A program made the position numbers and the translations under genes. This document shows, piece by piece, positions 1 to 6,131 of a stretch of 10,284 nt of DNA. The stretch spans positions 1 through 10,284 of the forward strand of contig JASJEI010000505.1 in the NCBI GenBank assembly GCA_030064795.1, read 5' to 3'. Source of the stretch: Pleurocapsa sp. MO_226.B13. Lineage in GTDB: Bacteria; Cyanobacteriota; Cyanobacteriia; Cyanobacteriales; Xenococcaceae. The notes beneath the pieces were generated by a model that did not search any database, was not told the origin of the DNA, and saw only the letters and a list, made by a program, of their open reading frames with translations. Numbering within the stretch: position 1 is the stretch's first letter; the number at the start of each line of letters is the position of its first letter.

Positions 1-8
1 CTAAATGG

Positions 9-131
9 TTATCTTCGAGGGCTACAATTCTCTGCATGATTTGATTTCAGCCATTTGGCACTTATGGTAGCTTCCTTAGCTTTACCCCAGATAGTTAGAT
101 GACGATCGCAGAATTTCGGTGAAGCAGTCAT
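9..131 (-). CDS. possible 40-residue ORF, unidentified
   Basis: This is a short reading frame on the minus strand, downstream of the 153-residue membrane protein gene. It begins MTASPKFCDRHLTIWGKAKE and ends SNHAENCSPRR. A GGAG sequence precedes the ATG, but only 3 bases away. An in-frame upstream ATG at 138-140 would add three residues. The translation has a protein-like composition, with a Cys/His pair and basic residues, and it could be a remnant of a longer gene. I recognise no family, and the frame may be chance. Confidence 0.2.
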   Translation of the reverse strand: MTASPKFCDRHLTIWGKAKEATISAKWLKSNHAENCSPRR

Positions 132-236
132 ACTCTCCATCAACTAAAATGCTGAGTTGACAGAAGGAAACCTAGCCTACGGTGATGAGCAATTGCACTG
201 TCTGTCCGCTAAATCGGGGAAATCTCAACAGGTCAT
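132..236. other. short intergenic stretch, nothing recognised
   Basis: This stretch separates the 153-residue membrane protein gene from the doubtful 40-residue frame. I looked for an attC-like palindrome and for a terminator hairpin with a T-run on the minus strand and found neither. Confidence 0.4.
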
Positions 237-698
237 CTACTCAAAGAGTGTTCGATTCTTGAACAGATACCAACTCGCCCAAATAGCGAAAAGGAAGAAA
301 AAAGCAGCGATTCCATCACTTATGATATCTGCTGGTGGATGTTTCACAGCCGCCTGTGCAAAGAAATACCGTTTAGACCAGTCAACAACTGGCCAGTAGA
401 TGGTGATCCCCAGAACCAACCAGGAACTCACAGCACCAAAGAATTGTCGTCGCCATAGACCAATGGCTGCAAGGATGAACAGCGGCATTTGCACCACAAA
501 ATCTGCCAATCCAATACCCCTGTTGACTTCAACAATAATCGGGTCAAGGCTTTCCCTTGGAGCTTGAAGTCCCCATTGGGCCACCGTGTCATACGCAATC
601 ACTGCTCCCCCTTGCCCAATCGTCCACAGAATCAGGCTGAGTAAGTGAAATCCAATGATGAGCTTGATTCCAAATGGAATTTTTGTTGCCTGGTGCAC
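237..698 (-). CDS. multi-pass membrane protein, unidentified (153 aa)
   Basis: This hypothetical inner-membrane protein has four hydrophobic segments, at about residues 9-36, 66-82, 86-104 and 127-146. A polar loop between the first two (about residues 38-64) contains APRESLDPIIVEVNRG. No catalytic motif is visible and I do not recognise the family. The start is GTG at 698, supported by a good purine-rich ribosome site (AGAAGG) about 8 bases upstream, one of the better ones in the window. The gene is the third of three minus-strand membrane-protein genes in a row (after those at 1072-1620 and 754-987), with a 55-bp gap to its upstream neighbour, so they may be co-transcribed. It is real on hydrophobicity pattern and ribosome site; its function is unknown. 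Confidence 0.7.
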   Translation of the reverse strand: MHQATKIPFGIKLIIGFHLLSLILWTIGQGGAVIAYDTVAQWGLQAPRESLDPIIVEVNRGIGLADFVVQMPLFILAAIGLWRRQFFGAVSSWLVLGITIYWPVVDWSKRYFFAQAAVKHPPADIISDGIAAFFFLFAIWASWYLFKNRTLFE

Positions 699-753
699 AA
701 TTTCACCTTCTTCCGTATTCGTCTAAAATCCGGTTTGTTTATACATACTAACG

Positions 754-987
754 TCAGAATTCGATTCCACCCAGGCGAAGGGCGGAATATGCCAGCGCCA
801 GACCTCCCCACAGTATAAAGAACCCCCAGTAATAGGTGTAATAGGCGAGTGGGCCGCGAGAAGGATAAACGTATTCCCTCTCCATGAACCAAAGCACGAT
901 ATTTATATAGAGTGCAATAGCGCCCACCGCCGCCCATAGGAGATAGCCCCAAGCCTGTCCCAGGATGACACCCACGCTACGTAACAA
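754..987 (-). CDS. small membrane protein, unidentified (about 77 aa)
   Basis: This small hydrophobic protein has probably two to three membrane helices: about residues 4-32 (VGVILGQAWGYLLWAAVGAI) and 48-70 (YYTYYWGFFILWGGLALAYS), with a charged Tyr-rich connecting loop, EREYVYPSRG. The start is uncertain. The frame stays open upstream to a TGA at 1042-1044 with no ATG, so I use TTG at 985-987; a GTG a few codons later is possible. No clear ribosome site is seen. The coding region is noticeably GC-richer than the plasmid-type genes later in the window, like the methyltransferase gene upstream of it, which hints at a shared foreign origin. No family is recognised. Confidence 0.5.
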   Translation of the reverse strand: MLRSVGVILGQAWGYLLWAAVGAIALYINIVLWFMEREYVYPSRGPLAYYTYYWGFFILWGGLALAYSALRLGGIEF

Positions 988-1071
988 GGGTTGGTTGTAG
1001 CATTCTGCAGTTCCTGCGTCATTTATGCATGCAACGGCTAATCAATGTTCTTGGGCCTCATTGCTGTTTCT

Positions 1072-1620
1072 TTAGCATCCCATGAAACGTGGCACCCGCG
1101 CACAATAGTCCTGGTAAGACTGTCCGTACACCCGCGTGAGGTGTTCTTCTTCCATAAGTGTCACGAAATAAGCGAGAACGAGATAGGATAGCAAGCCGAG
1201 CCAGCCCAGCAGGTTGCCCCAGGCGATCACCACCCCCAGGATCAATAAGCCATAGCCCAAAAACTGCGGATTGCGGCTGAGAGCGTACAAACCGCTGGTC
1301 TTGAGGCCTGGCGTTTCGTTTCCCAACCAGCGCGAGAAATTTCGGAACAGGTCCATTGCGTAAATCACGATCCCCAAACCCACCACCATTAGCGGGACGC
1401 CCAGCCAGGGCCGGCCACCCATCGGAGGTATTCCGATTGGCCCCCAGACCAGCATGCCAACGAACATGCCATTGACGACGAACATCATCACATGCACCAG
1501 TGATCCAAACCAGCTTAACTTGCCTCGCAGTCGATACTCTTGGCGCAGGCACCACAAAGAAAAAACTGAAAAGATGACAAAGAATAGTCCAACAATTAAA
1601 AGTATAATTTTTTCAGGCAT
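1072..1620 (-). CDS. isoprenylcysteine carboxyl methyltransferase-like membrane methyltransferase
   Basis: This is a 182-residue integral membrane protein of the ICMT/phospholipid (NnrU/PEMT-like) methyltransferase superfamily, whose members bind S-adenosylmethionine at the cytoplasmic face and methylate small or lipid substrates. Hydrophobic helices lie at about residues 4-25, 40-60, 71-90 and 121-155. The signature half is C-terminal: GLKTSGLYALSRNPQFLGY (residues 105-123, matching the family G-Y...R-[HN]-P-x-[YF] pattern), then MEEEHLTRVYGQSYQDY (156-172) and VPRF (176-179), matching E-E-x-x-L...G-x-x-Y-x-x-Y...V-P-R. The ATG at 1618-1620 begins directly after the attC-like palindrome, with only about 34 bp between them, so this gene is the likely cargo of an integron-type cassette. 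It is GC-rich compared with the window as a whole. The substrate cannot be deduced. Confidence 0.85.
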   Translation of the reverse strand: MPEKIILLIVGLFFVIFSVFSLWCLRQEYRLRGKLSWFGSLVHVMMFVVNGMFVGMLVWGPIGIPPMGGRPWLGVPLMVVGLGIVIYAMDLFRNFSRWLGNETPGLKTSGLYALSRNPQFLGYGLLILGVVIAWGNLLGWLGLLSYLVLAYFVTLMEEEHLTRVYGQSYQDYCARVPRFMGC

Positions 1621-1654
1621 TGACTTTTACTTTTACTTTGATCGCCTTTAAGCC

Positions 1655-1725
1655 ACCCAACGTTCGCAGTGAGCGGCAGGCCTCACAACGCTACGGCCTG
1701 TCCGACTCAACTGTGCTTGTTAGGC
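1655..1725 (-). repeat. attC-like integron recombination site
   Basis: Read on the minus strand, the 71-bp element starts with GCCTAAC (1719-1725, consensus RYYYAAC) and ends with GTTGGGT (1655-1661, consensus GTTRRRY). Inside, the arms pair imperfectly: plus-strand 1667-1682, CAGTGAGCGGCAGGCC, pairs with 1695-1713, GGCCTGTCCGACTCAACTG. That gives 16 paired positions with three extra unpaired bases in the longer arm and a 12-base loop (1683-1694). Five-base non-pairing spacers (1662-1666 and 1714-1718) separate the outer core sites from the inner arms. Core sites, unpaired spacers, extrahelical bases and terminal loop are the defining architecture of attC sites that integron integrases recognise as folded single strands. 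The GCCTAAC box contains the stop codon of the small ORF before it, as is usual in cassettes. No integrase gene is in the window. Confidence 0.75.
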
Positions 1726-1848
1726 TTTTGCTCCGTGTTCCTTTGCTAAAGCAATCCATTTTTCTCTCTGCTCCTGACTTGAGCCTCTTATCGGAGCAAA
1801 CTTAGATATTTTTGCGACCTTTATGCCACTATCACCTCTTATTGGCAC
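1720..1848 (-). CDS. small ORF (42 aa) ending inside the attC-like site
   Basis: This minus-strand frame reads VPIRGDSGIKVAKISKFAPI... and ends with EQREKWIALAKEHGAKA; its TAA overlaps the GCCTAAC core site. The motif PIRG-x-S occurs twice, at residues 2-7 and 19-24. The helix-like charged C-terminus looks like genuine protein. The frame is open back to a TAG at 1885-1887 but has no ATG; GTG at 1846-1848 is the only common start. It could be a complete tiny cassette gene or the 3' end of a truncated one. A TATAAT-like hexamer lies about 20 bases upstream of the GTG on the minus strand, without a convincing -35. No family is recognised. Confidence 0.4.
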   Translation of the reverse strand: MPIRGDSGIKVAKISKFAPIRGSSQEQREKWIALAKEHGAKA

Positions 1849-1889
1849 GATATCCAGAAAAATTATTGATATTATACGACCGATCTAGG

Positions 1890-1988
1890 CTATGCTAGCT
1901 TAATTTCTAACGTACCTACCGCATATTGTTCATTAAGATATGCGATCGCCTGCCAATTTTCCGATCTAGACACCAGCAACTCTACCAT
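1890..1988 (-). CDS. small ORF (32 aa) overlapping the mtfA stop
   Basis: The frame encodes MVELLVSRSENWQAIAYLN followed by EQYAVGTLEIKLA. Its ATG overlaps the end of the mtfA gene in the sequence ATGGTAG, a 7-base overlap in a different frame, an arrangement typical of translational coupling. The translation looks like real protein, and the HIP1 octamer within it encodes Ala-Ile-Ala, as is common in cyanobacterial genes. Its extreme shortness is the main argument against it. It may be a complete microprotein or a truncated remnant. No function is assigned. Confidence 0.35.
   Translation of the reverse strand: MVELLVSRSENWQAIAYLNEQYAVGTLEIKLA
1942..1949. repeat. HIP1 octamer GCGATCGC
   Basis: This is the highly iterated palindrome GCGATCGC, characteristic of many cyanobacterial genomes. 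Other copies are at 4251-4258, 9484-9491 and 10124-10131. It supports the cyanobacterial assignment and here lies within the 32-residue ORF. Confidence 0.9.
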
Positions 1989-2815
1989 TGCGACATCCAC
2001 TCAACTGGATCTAACTTATAGTAGCGTTTTAGTTGATTGTAAAGAGCAGGATGCAGTTGAGCCATTCGTTTTGGTTTTTCAAAAAAAGTCTCTGTAGCAA
2101 CTGCAAAGAATTCTGCTGGGTTAGTCGTGCCATAAGCATCTATAACTGTTTTGCCACCTCGTTCCACATTTTTAATTAATTTCTGATATTCTTGTCTAAA
2201 CACCAATGCCCAAGTAACATAGTCAGACTCTTGTTCTAGAATAGGTACGCCATTAGCAGTTCCACTTTCAGTGTCTAGCTGATGGGCAAACTCGTGGAGA
2301 ATTACGTTGTGTCCGTCCTTCCAATTCTGCGTATCGTATTTAATCTGCTCCCAGGAAAGTACAACTCGATCTCTAGTCCAAGATTCGCCAAGCCTGACTA
2401 CTGTGGTTTCTTGAACAACGTAATTACTAACAGGCTTGGTCTGGTTCACTACATAAGCACTTGGGTAAACCAAAATAGAACAAAGTTTTGGGTAATACTC
2501 CCCTCTTTCATTCAACAGAAGCAGAGCAGCAATAGCAGCAATAGTGAGCTTAATTTCATCAGTAATTTGTAATCCACCACATCCCACAAACTGTTTTTCG
2601 GCCAGAATTACATTGACGTGACCCTGAAGTCGTTTTCGTAACGGTTGTGGAAGATGTTTATAGATGGGAAGATTCTGCTGAATAATAGTCACCCAATGTA
2701 AAGGAAAAGCTCGATCTTTAATGCCTTGGCGCCGAAGTTTGGTTAGAGCAGGCACTAGCCAAATCAAAGCGATAATCACAATAATAGCTAACAAGAAAAC
2801 GATGGCTTTAATCAT
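1982..2815 (-). CDS. mtfA: MtfA-family zinc peptidase (M90)
   Basis: This 277-residue protein matches the MtfA/YeeI family, zinc-dependent peptidases best known in E. coli, where MtfA affects glucose uptake by binding the Mlc repressor. The zinc-binding helix HEFAHQLD is at residues 174-181 (HExxH with His174, Glu175, His178), followed by the conserved TNPAEFFAVATETFFE (231-246), whose Glu is expected to complete the metal site. Upstream family landmarks include QFVGCGGLQITDEIK (75-89), a hydrophobic AAIAALLLL stretch (93-101) and the VLSWEQIKYDTQNWKDGHN run (152-170). Residues 2-22 form a hydrophobic N-terminal anchor, so the protein is probably membrane-tethered with a cytoplasmic catalytic domain. 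The ATG at 2813-2815 gives the normal family length, with a weak AAGAG upstream. All key residues are intact. Whether it regulates sugar uptake in this host is unknown. Confidence 0.92.
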   Translation of the reverse strand: MIKAIVFLLAIIVIIALIWLVPALTKLRRQGIKDRAFPLHWVTIIQQNLPIYKHLPQPLRKRLQGHVNVILAEKQFVGCGGLQITDEIKLTIAAIAALLLLNERGEYYPKLCSILVYPSAYVVNQTKPVSNYVVQETTVVRLGESWTRDRVVLSWEQIKYDTQNWKDGHNVILHEFAHQLDTESGTANGVPILEQESDYVTWALVFRQEYQKLIKNVERGGKTVIDAYGTTNPAEFFAVATETFFEKPKRMAQLHPALYNQLKRYYKLDPVEWMSQW

Positions 2816-3155
2816 ATGCGCTCTTAAACTGCTATTTTCAAGCTAACTAAATAAAGCAAAATTCGGTGTGTTGCCAAAATTGGGATTACTGTCTAAAAAA
2901 TTAAAGATAACGATGGGAATTCCCTTACGCCTTGTATCTTGAACTGAGGATCTTAAATCCTGATAGTTTAGAGAAAGTAGTAGACCGTCGTATCCTTGGT
3001 TGTTCAAAACCGTCTCTTAGCTGGGTCACTACTAATTTTCTCTCCTCAAGTGAACTCAAACAATCGCCTGGGTGAATCAAACCCGTATTTTTGCAAGGAA
3101 GAGTCAGATGAGTGGGAGTCAAAACGACTTAAACAGAATCGTCAGAGAAAAACTC
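2816..3155 (+). ncRNA. IS110 left flank with candidate bridge RNA region
   Basis: This is 340 bases without a convincing gene, between the divergent mtfA start and the IS110 transposase start. IS110-subgroup elements encode a structured bridge RNA in the noncoding left end, upstream of the transposase. Short stem-loops are visible: AGGAT/ATCCT near 2947-2961, GGTT/AACC near 2998-3011, and GGGT/ACCC near 3073-3087. I cannot fix the left boundary of the element or verify guide loops by eye, so this is a positional inference. The first 100 bases or so (2816-2920) are AT-rich and probably host flank carrying the mtfA promoter. Confidence 0.3.
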
Positions 3156-4154
<999 letters not shown>

Positions 4155-4282
4155 ATCGCCAGCTAGCTTATTAAATCATTCAACAACAATTTAACGTCAC
4201 AATGAATTTTCATAGTCGTGACTTCTTTTCTTGTCTAACTTTTATTATTAGCGATCGCACTAAATGGCAAATTAAACTTGAC
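4155..4282. other. IS110 right flank and IS605 left junction
   Basis: This is AT-rich noncoding DNA after the IS110 transposase. It contains an imperfect hairpin: GTCAC (4196-4200) with GTGAC (4218-4222), enclosing ATGAA (4202-4206) with TTCAT (4209-4213). The plus-strand sequence after it, CTTCTTTTC, is pyrimidine-rich, so the hairpin could act as a terminator or mark the IS110 right end. A HIP1 octamer sits at 4251-4258. The pentamer TTGAC at 4278-4282 is a plausible target and TAM of the following IS605 element. The exact IS110 right end is not determinable by eye. Confidence 0.4.
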
Positions 4283-4358
4283 ATTCAAGACAATCGCTTT
4301 AGGCTAGGGGATGAAAATCGTGTGAGTCAAGAGGTTCAATGCCTCGAAGACGAACAAC

Positions 4359-4769
4359 TTACTTGCCCTGGCACTCAGTAATATATTTTCTAATAACCTC
4401 GGCAGAGACAGAACCAGCAGTACCAACATAATAAGCTGAAGTCCACAGCGAATCTTTTCCACATATCTTTTTGAGCTTAGGAAATTTCTGACGCAGAAAC
4501 CTTGAACTATAACCTTTGAGCAGATTGGCAAGATTGGCAGGGCTAAATCTTGGTGGAGCAGAAACGAACACATGAATATGGTCGATATCTGTCTCTAGTG
4601 CCAAAAGTGTTAGTTTATGACGTTGGCAGCATTCAGTTATCAGCCTTTTAGTTTCAGCTTCTACATCTCCAACCAATATCTTGCGTCTATATTTGGGAAT
4701 CCACACCAAATGATAAGCAATTGAATAGTGAGTGTATCTCGTGCGACCCTCTTGACTTGGTTGATTCAT
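4359..4769 (-). CDS. tnpA: IS200/IS605 transposase TnpA (Y1 HUH)
   Basis: This 136-residue single-domain Y1 transposase cuts and joins single-stranded DNA at the element ends through a 5'-phosphotyrosine ('peel and paste'). The HUH motif is His64-Ile-His66 in DIDHIHVFVSAPP (residues 61-73), and the catalytic tyrosine is expected to be Tyr129 in SAEVIRKYITEC (122-133). N-terminal family landmarks are HYSIAYHLVWIPKYRRKIL (14-32). SPANLANLLKGYSS (76-89) and the LWTSAYYVGTAG segment (109-119) follow the standard fold. Length and motifs are complete. The ATG at 4767-4769 faces the tnpB start 27 bp away, so the two genes must share an overlapping divergent promoter region. Confidence 0.95.
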   Translation of the reverse strand: MNQPSQEGRTRYTHYSIAYHLVWIPKYRRKILVGDVEAETKRLITECCQRHKLTLLALETDIDHIHVFVSAPPRFSPANLANLLKGYSSRFLRQKFPKLKKICGKDSLWTSAYYVGTAGSVSAEVIRKYITECQGK

Positions 4770-4796
4770 GTATTTGATATATGGTATTTTAGTAAA
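4770..4796. promoter_or_regulatory. divergent tnpA/tnpB promoter region
   Basis: The 27 bp between the two divergent starts are almost wholly A/T. They include TATATGGTATTTT, which can serve as -10-like sequence on either strand. There is too little room for complete promoters for both genes, so promoter elements must reach into the coding starts. No Shine-Dalgarno is visible before tnpB. Confidence 0.3.
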
Positions 4797-6095
4797 ATGC
4801 AGACCACCAAGATATACAGGCTACCATATCAAAAACCCGAAGTCTTTGGCAGACTGAAAGCTGCTCAAATCGAAGCAGCTAAAGTTTGGAATGAGTGCAT
4901 GAGTGCTCATAAAGAATGTCGTATCAAACAAACGCCTTGGCTAAATCAAACTGCATTACAAAAACTAACTAAAAGTAAATACGAGCTTCATTCTCAGTCT
5001 GTACAAATGGTAGTCCAAGCATTTTTAGCTAATGTTGACAGTACCAAAGCTAATCGCAGGTCAGGAATGAAGAAAATGAAGTATCCCTGGCGTACCAAAC
5101 GGTTTTATCCAGTTCTTTGGACGGCTCAAGCAGTCCAATACAGTAATGGAAAGCTAACATTACCAATGGGTAGGGGAAGAAAGTCTTTATTTTTCAAACT
5201 CAAGTTAGATTTTGTTCCTGGTGCGACATCGCTAGTCTGGAATCGTGGTTTTGAACTGCATATCAAAGAGGAGGTGGAGTTAGAAGAAAATAAAACTACA
5301 CAAAGGACTTGTCCGCATGTAGTAAAAGCAGCCATCGATCTTGGAGAAATACACCATTCTGCCGTGAGTACCAATACAAGCCAGGGATTGATTGTTAGCG
5401 GTAGAGGAATACGTTCAGTTAAGCGACAGAGAAATGTTGCTTTTGCCAAACTATCTCGCAAACAGTCCAAGTGCAAAAAGTATTCAAGGAGATGGAAAAA
5501 ACTACAAGCTGCTAAAAATAGATTTTGCCTGAAAAATGAACGGCAAATTAGAGAACACAGACATCAAGCTACTCGTCAGGTGGTAGAGTTTTGCAAAACT
5601 CATGACGTGGATACGGTATTTATTGGCAATCCTAATGGAGTCAGAAACAAAAATTGTGGTAGAAGACACAATCAACGAATGGCTCAATGGGAATACGGAA
5701 AAGATATTGATTATCTAACCTATAAGTTCAAAATAGCGGGAATTTCTGTTTTGATTGGTTCGGAACGAGGAACATCCAGCACTTGTCCTAAATGTGGACG
5801 AAGGCATAAGCCAAAAGGCAGAACCTGGAATTGTCCAAATCCAGAATGTAGCTATAAAAATAAGCACAGAGATCTTACAGGAAGTCTCATGATGCAGGTT
5901 TTAGCTTATGGCGAAAAACCAGAATATCCTACGCAGATAAAGTATCTACGACCCGTACAAACGGGAAGTAGTAGATGCGCCGACACGCGCCAATGTAGTC
6001 TGAATCGAGCTAATACTTCAAGCACCTCAGTAGAGGGAAATCAAATGATTTCTGCCCAAAATATTAGTGTTGTTCAGAAGCCAGTACGCCTTTAG
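4797..6095 (+). CDS. tnpB: IS605 TnpB, RuvC-type RNA-guided endonuclease
   Basis: This is a 432-residue TnpB, the omegaRNA-guided nuclease that helps IS605 elements persist and is the ancestor of Cas12. Landmarks from the ATG at 4797: the N-terminal WED/REC part, with KIYRLPYQKPEVFGRLKAAQ (5-24); RuvC-I in AAIDLGEIHHSA (Asp181); a basic bridge-helix region, KRQRNVAFAKLSRKQSKCKK (209-228); RuvC-II VFIGNPNGV (274-282); a zinc finger, CPKC (330-333) with CPNPEC (346-351); and RuvC-III HRDLTGS (Asp359). The usual RuvC-II Glu is missing (position 277 is Gly), but Glu323 in GSERGTSSTC lies 46 residues on. The tail after about residue 365 has little domain character and overlaps the omegaRNA segment. 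An upstream in-frame start at 4728 would overlap tnpA and add non-family residues, so I reject it. The stop lies inside the right-end hairpin. Confidence 0.92.
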   Translation: MQTTKIYRLPYQKPEVFGRLKAAQIEAAKVWNECMSAHKECRIKQTPWLNQTALQKLTKSKYELHSQSVQMVVQAFLANVDSTKANRRSGMKKMKYPWRTKRFYPVLWTAQAVQYSNGKLTLPMGRGRKSLFFKLKLDFVPGATSLVWNRGFELHIKEEVELEENKTTQRTCPHVVKAAIDLGEIHHSAVSTNTSQGLIVSGRGIRSVKRQRNVAFAKLSRKQSKCKKYSRRWKKLQAAKNRFCLKNERQIREHRHQATRQVVEFCKTHDVDTVFIGNPNGVRNKNCGRRHNQRMAQWEYGKDIDYLTYKFKIAGISVLIGSERGTSSTCPKCGRRHKPKGRTWNCPNPECSYKNKHRDLTGSLMMQVLAYGEKPEYPTQIKYLRPVQTGSSRCADTRQCSLNRANTSSTSVEGNQMISAQNISVVQKPVRL

Positions 6096-6110
6096 GCTAC
6101 TGGAGTGTCA
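5930..6110 (+). ncRNA. candidate omegaRNA / right-end RNA of the IS605 element
   Basis: TnpB elements make their guide RNA from the 3' end of tnpB and the right end, with the scaffold upstream and the guide taken from DNA just past the right boundary. Stem-loops fit this here: CCCGT/ACGGG around ACAA (5952-5965), GAAATCA/TGATTTC (6037-6052) and the terminal hairpin (6081-6103). The guide would then be the roughly 16-20 bases from about 6111. The RNA's 5' end is unknown. The assignment rests on position and visible hairpins only. Confidence 0.45.
6081..6103 (+). repeat. IS605 right-end hairpin
   Basis: CCAGTA and GCC pair with GGC and TACTGG around the loop TTTA, with a single bulged C in the left arm. 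Imperfect subterminal hairpins with one bulged base are what Y1 TnpA recognises at IS200/IS605 ends. The tnpB stop codon TAG (6093-6095) falls in the loop and first stem base. Confidence 0.7.
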
Positions 6111-6131
6111 CTTATCCACTATTAGCTCGTG

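Larger units (their letters stand above)
4283..6110. mobile_element. IS200/IS605-family insertion sequence, tnpA and tnpB divergent
   Basis: This element has the IS605 layout: tnpA on the minus strand and tnpB on the plus strand, starting 27 bp apart, with noncoding ends. The proposed left boundary follows TTGAC (4278-4282), the type of pentanucleotide these elements insert next to. The proposed right boundary lies shortly after the hairpin at 6081-6103. Both ends share the string TTTAGGCTA (from 4298 and from 6091), as expected for subterminal sites recognised by TnpA. No inverted repeats or target duplication are expected in this family. Both genes appear intact, so the element may be active. 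Boundaries are uncertain by some 10 bases. Confidence 0.65.

Noticed and set aside
157..399. Plus-strand open frame of 80 codons
   Set aside because: It is mostly antisense to the 153-residue membrane protein gene, which has the better ribosome site and a coherent membrane topology; the peptide shows no family features.
988..1071. Second attC site after the methyltransferase gene
   Set aside because: I looked for RYYYAAC/GTTRRRY boxes with paired arms and found only short unrelated palindromes such as GCATGC.
1058..1555. Minus-strand frame rich in Arg, Gly and Trp
   Set aside because: It is an alternative frame of the GC-rich methyltransferase gene, which has clear family motifs.
4728..4796. 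N-terminal extension of TnpB
   Set aside because: The extra residues overlap tnpA on the other strand and precede the normal family start (MQTTKIYRLP).
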